In this document: in pieces, positions 7,542-16,365 of the stretch
Layout of the letters: every line of letters starts with the position of its first letter
Numbering within the stretch: position 1 is the first letter of the stretch
Assembly (NCBI GenBank): GCA_964612675.1
Contig: CAZTDD010000014.1
Location: 15,578-79,577 of the forward strand
Reading direction: 5' to 3'
Origin: CAZTDD01 sp964612675
Lineage (GTDB): Bacteria > Hinthialibacterota > Hinthialibacteria > Hinthialibacterales > JAKPRU01
DNA length: 64,000 nt
The notes under the pieces: model-generated
The model's database searches: none
What the model was told of the DNA's origin: nothing
The model's input: only the letters and a program-made list of their open reading frames with translations
Position numbers and translations under genes: made by a program

Positions 7542-10013
7542 ATGTATATTCGGGAGAATGAAATTATGGTCAATCAACGTACTGTTCAGGGAAGAGTTTT
7601 CGGTCTTTTTTGTGTTTTACTGACCAGCGCACTATTGCCGCTGGATATCTCAGCAGGACCCACCGACCCGGTCTATCGAGTCCCGCCTCAGGTGCTTGTC
7701 GATATTATCGACGCGCCGCCAACTCCGGAGGTCACGCTCGATCCGAACTTGGAATGGCTGCTGTTGATGCAGCGACCAAACCTTATGTCCATTGAGGAAC
7801 TGGCGCAAAAGGAGCTTCGTCTGGCAGGCCGTCGCATTAATCCTCGGAACAACGGTCCGAGCCGACAGCGTCCTTACAAGCGCCTTACGCTGCTGCAAAT
7901 CTCCGATTTGACTGAACGCCCGATCGTCGGATTACCGAAGAATCCACAAATCGGAAACGTGAGTTGGTCTCCTGATGGAAAACATCTTGCATTTACTCAT
8001 TCTCGGAATGAAGGAATTGAATTATGTGTAGCGAATGTGGCAACGGGAAAGGCAAGGCGGCTGACGGAACCGATTCTGAATCTTGCGATGGGTTTGTCAC
8101 TTGAATGGCTTTCCGATGGGAAAACAATCCTGTTCCTGACTGTTTTGCCCGAACGGGGCGTAGAACCCAGCGCTCCCGAAATTCCCTCCGGACCGACAAT
8201 CCAAGAGAATATTGGAAAAACAGCTCCCGCGCGAACTTACCAGGATTTGCTGCAAAACGTTCATGATGAGAATTTATTTGAGTATTATTTTGCAGGTCAA
8301 TTGACTGCCGTGACATTGAATGGAGAGATGAAAACAATCGGTGAGCCCGGTATTTTTCGGGATTTTCGTTCTTCGCCGGATGGAAAACACATTCTCGTCG
8401 AAATTATCCACCGTCCTTATTCTTATCTGGTACCTTACTACCGTTTCCCGAGACGTGTTGAGGTCTGGAATCTCGAAGGTGAACTGGAAAAACAGATCGC
8501 GGATTTGCCGTTACAGGAAGAGGTTCCGATACCGTTCGGCAGCGTTCCCACCGGGCCGCGTTCTTTCGAATGGCGAAATGACGCACCAGCCACTTTACTA
8601 TGGACAGAAGCCCTTGATGGTGGAGACGCAGGGAGAGAAGCGGAGGAACGAGATCGAGTTTATCTCCTTCCGGCACCTTTCAAAGAAGATGCGGTTCCAC
8701 TGGTTACGCTGGGCTTGAGATACGGTGGAATCACGTGGGGAAACGACGATATCGCATTGGTCAATGAATGGTGGTGGGATACACGGAAAAACCGAGTGTG
8801 GGTCGTATCGCCGGAAAATCCGGAGACTGAACCGGAAGTATTATTCGATTATTCGTGGGAAGACCGGTATAACGATCCCGGCAGCCCGGATACGAAGAAG
8901 AACAAAAATGGCAGACGCGTTCTCATTCTCGGTGAGGACGCGAAAACGCTCTTCTTGATAGGAGATGGAGCCAGTCCGGAGGGAGATCGGCCGTTTCTCG
9001 ATAAGCTGGATCTCACAACAAAAGAGACGCAGCGATTATTCCGTTCAGAAGCGCCTTATTATGAACATCCCATTCAAGTGTTGGATAATGAGGGTCGCCT
9101 TGTACTGACGAGACGCGAATCGGTTGAAGAACCACCCAATTTCTATGTTCGGGATCTTGAAGCGGAATCGCTTCGTCCGATCACACGGTTCCCTCATCCG
9201 ACACCGCAACTAAAAGGAATACAAAAAGAGTTGATTCGTTATGAACGCGCGGACGGTGTTCAACTGACGGGGACGCTCTATTTGCCTGCGGGATACAAAC
9301 CAGAGGACGGTCCGTTGCCAATGGTGATGTGGGCGTATCCTCGGGAGTACAAAAGCGCAGACGCCGCGGGACAGGTAAAAGACTCGCCGTATCGTTTCGA
9401 CCGCGTGGGCTGGTGGTCGCCGCTGCTGTGGCTGCCGATGGGGTATGCGGTGCTTGACGATCCGAGTATGCCTATTGTGGGCGAAGAAGACGAAGAACCA
9501 AACGATACGTATGTCGAGCAGTTGGTCATGAGCGCCGAGGCGGCTGTCGCCGAAGTTGCGAATCGGCGCGTCACGCAACGGGGGCGAATTGCGATCGGCG
9601 GCCACTCGTATGGAGCCTTTATGGCCGCGAATCTATTGGCCCATTCGGATCTCTTCGCGGCGGGGATTGCACGCAGCGGTGCCTACAATCGCACGTTGAC
9701 GCCGTTTGGATTTCAGGCTGAAGAGCGCACGGTCTGGGAAGCACCCGAGGTCTATTTTCAGATGTCGCCGTTCATGCACGCCGATAAGATCAACGAACCG
9801 ATTCTACTGATTCATGGAGAAGCCGATAACAATTCAGGAACGTTCCCGATGCAAAGTGAGCGTTTCTATAGCGCGCTCAAAGGGCTTGGTGCGACAACCC
9901 GGCTGGTGATGCTTCCCCACGAGAGTCACGGATACAGGGCGAGAGAGTCGATTTTACATATGTTGTGGGAATCGAATCGTTGGTTGGAGGAATTTTTGAA
10001 ACAGTCGGAGTAA
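7542..10013 (+). CDS. S9 family serine peptidase, glutamyl endopeptidase-like (S9D)
   Basis: An 823-aa exported prolyl-oligopeptidase-family enzyme with a signal peptide near the N terminus (hydrophobic stretch about 18-36), a beta-propeller of WD/TolB-like blades (about 120-540, for example VSWSPDGKHLAFTHS) and a C-terminal alpha/beta hydrolase domain. The triad is visible: Ser689 in GGHSYGAFMAANLLAH, Asp762 in HGEADNNSG and His796 in ESHGYRAR. The segments WAYPREYKSADAAGQV and SGAYNRTLTPFGFQ are typical of the glutamyl-endopeptidase branch. ATG 7542 follows GGAG by 5 nt; ATG 7566 is an alternative. It would process peptides in the periplasm; no link to the neighbouring sugar genes is evident. 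Confidence 0.85.
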   Translation: MYIRENEIMVNQRTVQGRVFGLFCVLLTSALLPLDISAGPTDPVYRVPPQVLVDIIDAPPTPEVTLDPNLEWLLLMQRPNLMSIEELAQKELRLAGRRINPRNNGPSRQRPYKRLTLLQISDLTERPIVGLPKNPQIGNVSWSPDGKHLAFTHSRNEGIELCVANVATGKARRLTEPILNLAMGLSLEWLSDGKTILFLTVLPERGVEPSAPEIPSGPTIQENIGKTAPARTYQDLLQNVHDENLFEYYFAGQLTAVTLNGEMKTIGEPGIFRDFRSSPDGKHILVEIIHRPYSYLVPYYRFPRRVEVWNLEGELEKQIADLPLQEEVPIPFGSVPTGPRSFEWRNDAPATLLWTEALDGGDAGREAEERDRVYLLPAPFKEDAVPLVTLGLRYGGITWGNDDIALVNEWWWDTRKNRVWVVSPENPETEPEVLFDYSWEDRYNDPGSPDTKKNKNGRRVLILGEDAKTLFLIGDGASPEGDRPFLDKLDLTTKETQRLFRSEAPYYEHPIQVLDNEGRLVLTRRESVEEPPNFYVRDLEAESLRPITRFPHPTPQLKGIQKELIRYERADGVQLTGTLYLPAGYKPEDGPLPMVMWAYPREYKSADAAGQVKDSPYRFDRVGWWSPLLWLPMGYAVLDDPSMPIVGEEDEEPNDTYVEQLVMSAEAAVAEVANRRVTQRGRIAIGGHSYGAFMAANLLAHSDLFAAGIARSGAYNRTLTPFGFQAEERTVWEAPEVYFQMSPFMHADKINEPILLIHGEADNNSGTFPMQSERFYSALKGLGATTRLVMLPHESHGYRARESILHMLWESNRWLEEFLKQSE

Positions 10014-10079
10014 CGCCAGCCGGTTATCGGCTTGTTCACACTTTCCGAGAGAAGAAAAAAACAGGAGGCGAAAGAGAAT

Positions 10080-11414
10080 ATGAAACGTCGCGATTTGTTA
10101 GGAATGACTGCGCTCTCCGCTGCCGGTGCCGGACTGGGGAAACTGGCGATGCCGGCCTCCGCGCAGTGGCCGTCCTCCGGTACGGACTCCGCAGTAAAGA
10201 TCACCGACGTGAAAGTCGTGCTCACAGCCCCCGAACGAATTCGGCTTGTCGTTGTCAAAGTCGAAACGAATGAGCCGGGCTTATATGGTTGGGGTTGTGC
10301 GACGTTTACGCAACGGCCACTCACAGTGAAAACCGCCGTGGAGGAGTATCTGCGACCGTTCCTGATCGGCAAAGACCCCGACCGGATTGAAGATATCTGG
10401 CAGTCCTGCTATGTGAGCAGTTACTGGCGCAACGGGCCGGTATTGAACAATGCGATTGCCGGTGTCGACATGGCGCTCTGGGATATCAAAGGCAAGCGAG
10501 CAGGGATGCCGGTATACCAGTTGCTGGGCGGAAAATGCCGATTTGCAGCGGATCTCTATGCCCACGCGTCGGGTCGCGATTTTGAAGAAGTGGAAGATCG
10601 GATCCGCAGCTGGATGGAAAGAGGATACCGTCATGTTCGTGCACAGGTTGCGATCCCGGAGTATAGCGCGTACGGTGCGGCGAGCGATCAAGAGAGCACG
10701 CAAGAACGTCTGCCGCCGGAAACTCGTGTCTTTGAACCGAGTGCTTATGTTCGGCGAATACCGAAGCTTTTCGACCATTTAAGAAGTAACCTGGGGGAGG
10801 AAATCGAGCTGCTGCACGATACCCATGAGCGAATATCCTGTGCGCAGGCGGTGAGCCTGGCAAAAGACTTGGAACCGTACAGATTGTTTTTCCTGGAAGA
10901 TCCGCTGCCGCCCGAGGAGATTGATCATTTTCGAATTATTCGCCGCCAATGCTCGACCCCACTCGCCATGGGGGAGCTTTTCAACAACCCGCACGAGTGG
11001 ATCGATCTGATCGGAGAACGATTGATCGATTTTATTCGCGTTCACCTTTCACAGATCGGCGGGCTGAGTCCGGCACGAAAGCTTGCGGCCTTCGCTGAGT
11101 TTTTTGGTGTGAAGACAGCGTGGCACGGTCCCGGGGATTTGTCACCTTTCGGTCAGGCGGCGAACGTCGCGCTGGATCTGGCCTGCTACAACTTCGGGAT
11201 TCAGGAACAACATATTTTCAATGACGCAGCGCAAGAAGTGTTTCCCGGTTGCTTGAAGATCGAGAACGGTTACATGTTTGCGAACGAAGCTCCGGGTTGG
11301 GGAATCGATTGCAACGAAGAAGAGGCGAGAAAGTACCCATTCCCGGAGTCTCCAAGTTTCGATCAATTCTGGGGAAACGTTCGCAGGCGTGACGGTACGA
11401 TCGTCCGGCCCTGA
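10080..11414 (+). CDS. Tat-exported mannonate dehydratase-like enolase superfamily protein
   Basis: A 444-aa protein from ATG 10080, preceded by AGGAGG. The N terminus is a twin-arginine signal (KRRDLLGMTALSAAG, cleavage near residue 28). The rest is a mandelate racemase/enolase fold closest to the ManD group: DTHER gives metal ligand Asp247 and acid His249, FFLEDP gives Glu273 and MGELFNNP gives Glu299, with HGPGD and the AANVALDLA and NFGIQE segments. ManD enzymes dehydrate D-mannonate or D-gluconate to 2-keto-3-deoxygluconate. It sits between the pectinase-like gene and a tripartite tricarboxylate transporter, so a periplasmic sugar-acid reaction coupled to uptake is an attractive inference. 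The exact substrate is not determined. Confidence 0.78.
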   Translation: MKRRDLLGMTALSAAGAGLGKLAMPASAQWPSSGTDSAVKITDVKVVLTAPERIRLVVVKVETNEPGLYGWGCATFTQRPLTVKTAVEEYLRPFLIGKDPDRIEDIWQSCYVSSYWRNGPVLNNAIAGVDMALWDIKGKRAGMPVYQLLGGKCRFAADLYAHASGRDFEEVEDRIRSWMERGYRHVRAQVAIPEYSAYGAASDQESTQERLPPETRVFEPSAYVRRIPKLFDHLRSNLGEEIELLHDTHERISCAQAVSLAKDLEPYRLFFLEDPLPPEEIDHFRIIRRQCSTPLAMGELFNNPHEWIDLIGERLIDFIRVHLSQIGGLSPARKLAAFAEFFGVKTAWHGPGDLSPFGQAANVALDLACYNFGIQEQHIFNDAAQEVFPGCLKIENGYMFANEAPGWGIDCNEEEARKYPFPESPSFDQFWGNVRRRDGTIVRP

Positions 11415-11552
11415 TTCGAGTTTGCAGGCGAAGGTATCATCTCTAGAATCTGCGACGTCGGGAAATGACTTGACGTCTGGAGCCTTCGTCCATAGAGTCG
11501 TGACTGGAGACATCACGTTTGTCATTTGCCACTCCAGAAAAAAGGATGAATT

Positions 11553-12560
11553 ATGTTGAGAGAATTGAATCGATCACGCTTATTCTATTGCGTCGCTTTA
11601 TTATGCTGTTTTGCGGCGACTCTGTTCGTAAGTTGCGGTGAGCAGAGCGGACAGGAGTCGACAGATGAATATCCCAGCAGACCGATCAGCATCATCTGTC
11701 CGTGGGCTTCCGGCGGAGGAACCGATACGGTCAGCCGAATCACCGCGGAAGGGCTTCGTCAAGTTTTGGGAACTCGGGTGAATGTGGTGAACCAGACCGG
11801 AGGAGCAGGCGTAGCGGGCCATTCGGCAGGTGCACAGGCAAAGCGGGACGGCTATACGCTGACCATGATCACCGCCGAACTCTGCATGATGCATTGGCGG
11901 GGACTCACCGATATCGGTCCAAGCGATTTCGCACCCATCATGGTGATGAACAAGGTAAGCGGCGCGCTCTTCGTCCATGCAGATGCTCCGTGGAAGACGA
12001 TGGTCGATCTCAAGAATGCGGTGGAACAGAATCCGGGCAAATATACGGCCTCAGGCACAGCGAAAGGCGGCATTTGGCATTTGGCCTGCGCGGCGTGGTT
12101 GATCGCCGCGGGTTTTGAACCAAACGCCCTGATTTGGGTTCCCAGCAAAGGCGCAGCGCCTGCACTCCAACAGCTGATCAGCGAAGGCAACGACGTTGTT
12201 TTTTGTGCCCCGGGAGAGGGAAAGGCGCTTGTCGATGCGGGGAAAGTCCGTATGCTCGCGGTCCAAAGCAGCGAACGGAATCCGTTCTTCCCGGAGGTGC
12301 CGACCTGTAAAGAACAAGGTGTAGACGTTGAAATCTATGGATGGGCGGGGATCGCCGCACCGAAAGGTACGCCTATGGAGATCCTCAGCCTACTGGAGAC
12401 CGCTCTGCAGGAAGTGGCGACGAGCGAAGATTTCAAAACGCGGATGAACAACGCCGGATTCAACGTTTCCACTGAGAATTCCGCCGAGTTTCAGAGAATT
12501 CTAAAAGAGGATGACGAGGAGTTTGGAAAACTCTTGAAGGAAGCTGGAATCATTCAATGA
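11553..12560 (+). CDS. tctC: Tripartite tricarboxylate transporter substrate-binding protein (TctC family)
   Basis: A 335-aa Bug/TctC-type binding protein. The N terminus ends in LFVSCG, a plausible lipobox with lipidated Cys28, so it is probably anchored rather than free in the periplasm. The signature YPSRPISIICPWASGGGTD opens the mature domain, followed by INVVNQTGG-like and GAGVAGH segments; the C terminus contains GWAGIAAPKGTP. The partner membrane genes follow with a 4-nt overlap, completing TctC-TctB-TctA. The ligand is unknown. Proximity to the mannonate-dehydratase-like gene suggests a sugar acid instead of citrate. Confidence 0.88.
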   Translation: MLRELNRSRLFYCVALLCCFAATLFVSCGEQSGQESTDEYPSRPISIICPWASGGGTDTVSRITAEGLRQVLGTRVNVVNQTGGAGVAGHSAGAQAKRDGYTLTMITAELCMMHWRGLTDIGPSDFAPIMVMNKVSGALFVHADAPWKTMVDLKNAVEQNPGKYTASGTAKGGIWHLACAAWLIAAGFEPNALIWVPSKGAAPALQQLISEGNDVVFCAPGEGKALVDAGKVRMLAVQSSERNPFFPEVPTCKEQGVDVEIYGWAGIAAPKGTPMEILSLLETALQEVATSEDFKTRMNNAGFNVSTENSAEFQRILKEDDEEFGKLLKEAGIIQ

Positions 12561-12997
12561 AAAACGACCGCGTACTCGGCGGGTTGGCGTTGGCCGTTGG
12601 GATTGTTGTATTTTGGGCTACATCCGATTTCCCGGGAGCCGATACGAACCGGCCCGGTCCGGCGTTTCTTCCTCGAGTGTTGGCGGCCTTTTTCGCGATG
12701 TGTGGTTTTGTTCTTGCATTGCGGGGAGGTGCGACAGACGAGGGAAAACCGACGATCGAGGGTATCGGTTGGGCGAAAGGTGCAATTCTGGTAGCGGCTC
12801 TTTTCGTGTACATCGCTGTTATTAAAGAGATTGGATTTGTCGTCGCGTCTACAGCTTTGGTCGCAGCGGTATTTCTCCTTGTCGGCAACTCGATACTCAC
12901 AAGCCTGATCGCTACTCTGATTCTCGTCCCGGTTACGTACACGCTTTTCTCGACGGTGATGGGCGTCGTGCTGCCGCGCGGATGGCTGGGGTGGTGA
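12557..12997 (+). CDS. tctB: Tripartite tricarboxylate transporter small membrane subunit TctB
   Basis: A 146-aa protein with four predicted membrane helices (about 7-25, 42-58, 75-110 as two, and 115-135), typical of TctB. Pro-rich turns such as DTNRPGPAFLPRVL occur early, and the C terminus TVMGVVLPRGWLGW is characteristic. It overlaps tctC by 4 nt (ATGA) and is followed after 1 nt by tctA, so the three are co-translated. It stabilises the large channel subunit in secondary, ion-driven uptake. Confidence 0.85.
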   Translation: MKNDRVLGGLALAVGIVVFWATSDFPGADTNRPGPAFLPRVLAAFFAMCGFVLALRGGATDEGKPTIEGIGWAKGAILVAALFVYIAVIKEIGFVVASTALVAAVFLLVGNSILTSLIATLILVPVTYTLFSTVMGVVLPRGWLGW

Positions 12998-12998
12998 C

Positions 12999-14477
12999 GT
13001 GATTCTCGAAGCCCTGGGACTGGTCTTCCAACCCTACATCCTACTGGTCATGGCGATCTGTGCCGTGTACGGCGTATTTGTGGGATCGATCCCCGGCCTT
13101 ACCGCAACCATGGCCGTAGCGCTGATGGTTCCGTTTACGTTCTACATGGATCCCATTCCGGCGTTGGCGGCCATTGTCACCCTGGAGGCTACTGCAATTT
13201 TCGCAGGCGATATTCCGGGCGCTTTGGTTAGAATACCCGGAACACCATCTTCCGCGGCCTATGTCGACGATTCCTATGCGCTCAGCCAGAGAGGTCTGGC
13301 CCACTCGGTTCTGGGTGTGGCGTTGAGTTTTTCGGTAATGGGCGGTTTGTTCGGGGCGATCGTGTTGATGCTTGCGGCTCCTGCGCTCGCGGCATTTGCG
13401 CTGAATTTCACCAGCTACGAACTGTTTTGGTTAGCCTTGCTCGGATTGAGTTCTGCAGCCCTGGTCGCGAAGGGGTCCCCCATCAAAGGAGCGCTTTCGC
13501 TCGGAATCGGGTTGTTACTCTCGACCATTGGACTGGACCCGGTAGATGGGTTCGCGCGTTTTTCGTTCGGTCACCCGGAGCTGGTTGGTGGGATCAGTTT
13601 TATCCCTGCCATGATCGGTCTGTTCGGGTTTTCTGAGGTTCTTCGTTATTTCCTGGAATCGGTCTCCGATGTCCAGCCTCCGGAGACCCGCCACGGACGA
13701 ATGTTTCATGACATTTTCCGACTGATCCGTCGCCGGAAAGGAAGTGTTTTACGTTCGGCCAGTATGGGGACGGTTATCGGAGCATTGCCCGGGGCGGGAG
13801 CGGATATTGCCGCATGGGTATCGTTTGCCGCATCCAAGAAGTTCTCCGATAAGCCGGAAGAATACGGAGAAGGCAGCCTGGAGGGAGTCGGCGATGCGAC
13901 AGCCGCGAACAATTCGGCGGTCGCCGGTGCATGGGTACCCGCACTCGTTTTCGGGATTCCCGGCGACACGGTTACTGCGATCGCGATCGGCGTTCTTCTC
14001 ATGAAAGGCGTTCAGCCGGGACCGATTATTTTCGAACGACAGCCGGAGTTGTTGTATTCGACGTATATCGTGTTCTTGCTGGCGAATATTCTCTTGCTTC
14101 CGTTTGGGTATCTTGCGATCCGTGTGGGAAGCCGAATCGTTTCTCTACCCCGGCGGCTTCTTTTACCTGCGATACTTCTGTTCTGCGTTGTTGGGTCGTT
14201 CGCGATCAACCACAGTACCTTCGACATCGGTATAATGATCGCCATGGGGATTTTGGGCTATTACCTGGAGACCAACGGCGTCCCCATAGGCCCCATTGTC
14301 CTTGGCATTGTACTCGGCCCCATGATCGAGCATTATTTCATGAACAGTTTGATCAAATCTCAGGGGGATTTCAGCGAATTCTTCACACGTCCGGTTGCCG
14401 GCACTCTGGGATTTCTGTGCTGTGTCGTGTGGTTTTCGCCCCTCGTTCTTTTTCTGAAGAGAAAGATTTGGGGATAA
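12999..14477 (+). CDS. tctA: Tripartite tricarboxylate transporter large membrane subunit TctA
   Basis: A 492-aa polytopic protein starting at GTG 12999. It carries the TctA-family segments VGSIPGLTATMAVALMVPFT (residues about 28-47), PGTPSSAAYVDDSYALS, GALPGAGADIAAWVSFAASK and VPALVFGIPGDTVTAIAIG, with about twelve membrane helices and the two repeated pore loops. It provides the translocation path for the ligand delivered by TctC. A 10-bp hairpin follows 23 nt after the stop codon. Confidence 0.92.
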   Translation: MILEALGLVFQPYILLVMAICAVYGVFVGSIPGLTATMAVALMVPFTFYMDPIPALAAIVTLEATAIFAGDIPGALVRIPGTPSSAAYVDDSYALSQRGLAHSVLGVALSFSVMGGLFGAIVLMLAAPALAAFALNFTSYELFWLALLGLSSAALVAKGSPIKGALSLGIGLLLSTIGLDPVDGFARFSFGHPELVGGISFIPAMIGLFGFSEVLRYFLESVSDVQPPETRHGRMFHDIFRLIRRRKGSVLRSASMGTVIGALPGAGADIAAWVSFAASKKFSDKPEEYGEGSLEGVGDATAANNSAVAGAWVPALVFGIPGDTVTAIAIGVLLMKGVQPGPIIFERQPELLYSTYIVFLLANILLLPFGYLAIRVGSRIVSLPRRLLLPAILLFCVVGSFAINHSTFDIGIMIAMGILGYYLETNGVPIGPIVLGIVLGPMIEHYFMNSLIKSQGDFSEFFTRPVAGTLGFLCCVVWFSPLVLFLKRKIWG

Positions 14478-14500
14478 ACAATCGTTGCGAATCTTAACCC

Positions 14501-14523
14501 CCTCCCCCGATCTTCGGGGGAGG
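14501..14523. terminator. GC-rich hairpin after tctA
   Basis: CCTCCCCCGA (14501-14510) pairs perfectly with TCGGGGGAGG (14514-14523) around a 3-nt loop. An A8 run follows on the plus strand, so the poly-U tail needed for classic intrinsic termination is on the minus strand. It could end tctA transcription in part, but it also resembles the other palindromes in this repeat patch. Confidence 0.45.
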
Positions 14524-14571
14524 AAAAAAAACGACCGTGTTTGCAGCGTTTTCTCCCCCAAGCTTGGGGCG

Positions 14572-14915
14572 TTCGCAAAAAGTCAAAAGCCGGCATCGGA
14601 AGTCCCCTCTCCCCCCGGGAGAGGGTTAGGGTGAGGGGCTATCATTGCACCGGTTTCGATTATCATGACTAACTTCTCTATTCGTCAGAGACAGCAAATG
14701 AATCAGAGGCAAAAGGCTTTTGTGATGACAAGTATCCGTCACGTACAATGGAACTTCATCGGAAAATGCAACGTGCCCTCACCCCGGCCCTCTCCCAGAG
14801 GGAGAGGGAGAAGATCTCTCCCGACTTTTTGCGACGCCATCAAGCCTGGGGGAGATTCAGAGGGGGTTGACACCTCACGTTTCGCATCCCGCTGACTTTT
14901 TGCGACCCCGTCAGG
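14572..14915. repeat. Cluster of nested inverted repeats between tctA and the next gene
   Basis: This non-coding stretch holds three copies of a core containing GACTTTTTGCGAC: one reversed at about 14574-14584 (GTTCGCAAAAAGTC form) and two direct at 14822-14842 and 14893-14912. Inside, a segment of the CCCTCTCCC...GGGAGAGGG type at about 14607-14640 is repeated in inverted orientation at about 14775-14808, enclosing roughly 130 nt of unique sequence. The unit 14855-14913 recurs inverted at the right end of the window. Open frames here are short and unlike the neighbours. It looks like a small non-autonomous mobile or REP-like repeat array, probably not a gene. Confidence 0.7.
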
Positions 14916-15017
14916 CTTAGCGATGGCAGCGGAAACAAATCAGCGTAAGCAGTATATAAACGGGTCTCTTTCATGTATCATCGTTCATTGTTCAGCCAGA
15001 TTTTGATCAGGAGGCAA

Positions 15018-16271
15018 ATGATGACATCGGAGAATTCAAACCGAAGGAACTTTTTAAAAACAACCGCAAAAGGAACAGCCGGGGTATTGGCTGCGTCCCA
15101 CATGTTCGCTCCGGCGAAGGTGCTTGGAGCGAACGATCGCATCCAGGTCGCCAGCATCGGTTGCGGCGGACGCGGAAACTATCTGAAAGACGTCGTGGCG
15201 CATCTCGCCGCCGACTCCAACGCGCAGATCGTCGCGATATGCGATGTATGGACGAAACGACTGGACAGCATGAGCCAATCGGTAAGAGACAAATTCGGCG
15301 TGACACCAAAGCGAACTCAGCGTTACGCCGATATTCTCGAAATGAAGGACGTGGACGCGGTCCTGATCGCGACGCCCGATTTTGCCCACTCGCGAATCCT
15401 GACGGAGGCTGCGTACGCAGGCAAACATGCGTTTTGCGAGAAGCCGATGTCGGACAACATGGATGATGCGCGTGCCGCAGCGGATGCGGTGGACGAAACC
15501 GGGGTGATCTGTCAAGTGGGAACACAACGCCGCAGCGATCCGCATTACCAGAGGGCGGCGGAGATTGTCGGCAGCGGAGTTCTTGGGGATATTTCGGAGG
15601 TGGAGTGTTGTTGGAACCGGTGTGTTGCGAGTTGGTTGGATCCTCCCTCCGCATACGCGAATATGAGAAAAGAGGACGTCGACTGGGAACAATTCCTTAT
15701 GTACCTGCCGCCACGCGAATTCGATCCGGTCCGGCTCAGTTGCTGGCACCTTTTCCGCGACTATACGATCGGCGTCGTCGGACTATTGGGTTCCCATATT
15801 ATTGACGTCGGTACCTGGTGTATGGACGACCCCATACCGAATAGTGCCGTGGGTTTAGGCGGGACACTTGTTTGGAAAGAGAAACGCGAACACTACGACA
15901 CGATTGAAAGCGCAATGATGTTCCCCAAGGGATTTGTAATGCGGTATGTAACCCGACTTGGAAATTCGGCAGGCGGCGCGCATACCCAATTCCGGGGGAC
16001 AAAAGGAACATTCGATACGAGTACAATGACCGCGACCGGCGAAGGCGGCAAGAAAGGCGAAGCGATCGAGGAACCAATCAAAGTCGGCAGAATGCGAAGC
16101 CACCACACCGATCATGTGAAGAATTGGTTTGATTGCATTCGAAGCGGGGACAAACCCAATGCGGACGTTCATAAAGGGTACGCCCACTCGGTGATTTCGA
16201 TCATGGCCCACATGGCCGCGGACCAGGGGCGCGAAGTGCGCTACGATCCTAAGGAACGGCGAATTATCTAG
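15018..16271 (+). CDS. Tat-exported Gfo/Idh/MocA family oxidoreductase
   Basis: A 417-aa NAD(P)-dependent dehydrogenase-fold protein. ATG 15018 lies 3 nt after AGGAGG; the adjacent ATG 15021 has better spacing and may be the real start. The N terminus is a Tat signal (NRRNFLKTTAKGTAG, cleavage near 34). A Rossmann motif GCGGRG follows, then ATPDFAHS and the catalytic-region EKPMSDN with the conserved Lys. The C-terminal half is the alpha/beta substrate domain, with LLGSHIIDVGTWCMDDP. Such exported members are common in polysaccharide-degrading bacteria and act on glycosides or sugar derivatives; the substrate here is unknown. A strong terminator follows. Confidence 0.85.
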   Translation: MMTSENSNRRNFLKTTAKGTAGVLAASHMFAPAKVLGANDRIQVASIGCGGRGNYLKDVVAHLAADSNAQIVAICDVWTKRLDSMSQSVRDKFGVTPKRTQRYADILEMKDVDAVLIATPDFAHSRILTEAAYAGKHAFCEKPMSDNMDDARAAADAVDETGVICQVGTQRRSDPHYQRAAEIVGSGVLGDISEVECCWNRCVASWLDPPSAYANMRKEDVDWEQFLMYLPPREFDPVRLSCWHLFRDYTIGVVGLLGSHIIDVGTWCMDDPIPNSAVGLGGTLVWKEKREHYDTIESAMMFPKGFVMRYVTRLGNSAGGAHTQFRGTKGTFDTSTMTATGEGGKKGEAIEEPIKVGRMRSHHTDHVKNWFDCIRSGDKPNADVHKGYAHSVISIMAHMAADQGREVRYDPKERRII

Positions 16272-16316
16272 GCCCCGTAGAGAGCATAGTAACGGAACTC
16301 GAATAAACGGCAGACT

Positions 16317-16365
16317 GGCCCGATGGACGTGAAACTCATGAAGCGTCTATCGGGTCAATATTTTT
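16317..16365 (+). terminator. Intrinsic terminator of the exported oxidoreductase gene
   Basis: The arms GGCCCGATGGACG (16317-16329) and CGTCTATCGGGTC (16344-16356) form a 13-bp stem with two G-U pairs and a 14-nt loop, followed by AATATTTTT. The structure overlaps the last codons of the convergent minus-strand hydrolase gene and would end plus-strand transcription. Confidence 0.75.

Noticed and set aside
14665..14895. Open frame of 76 codons in the repeat patch
   Set aside because: It crosses repeat units, has repetitive Pro/Arg/Ser composition and no good ribosome site.
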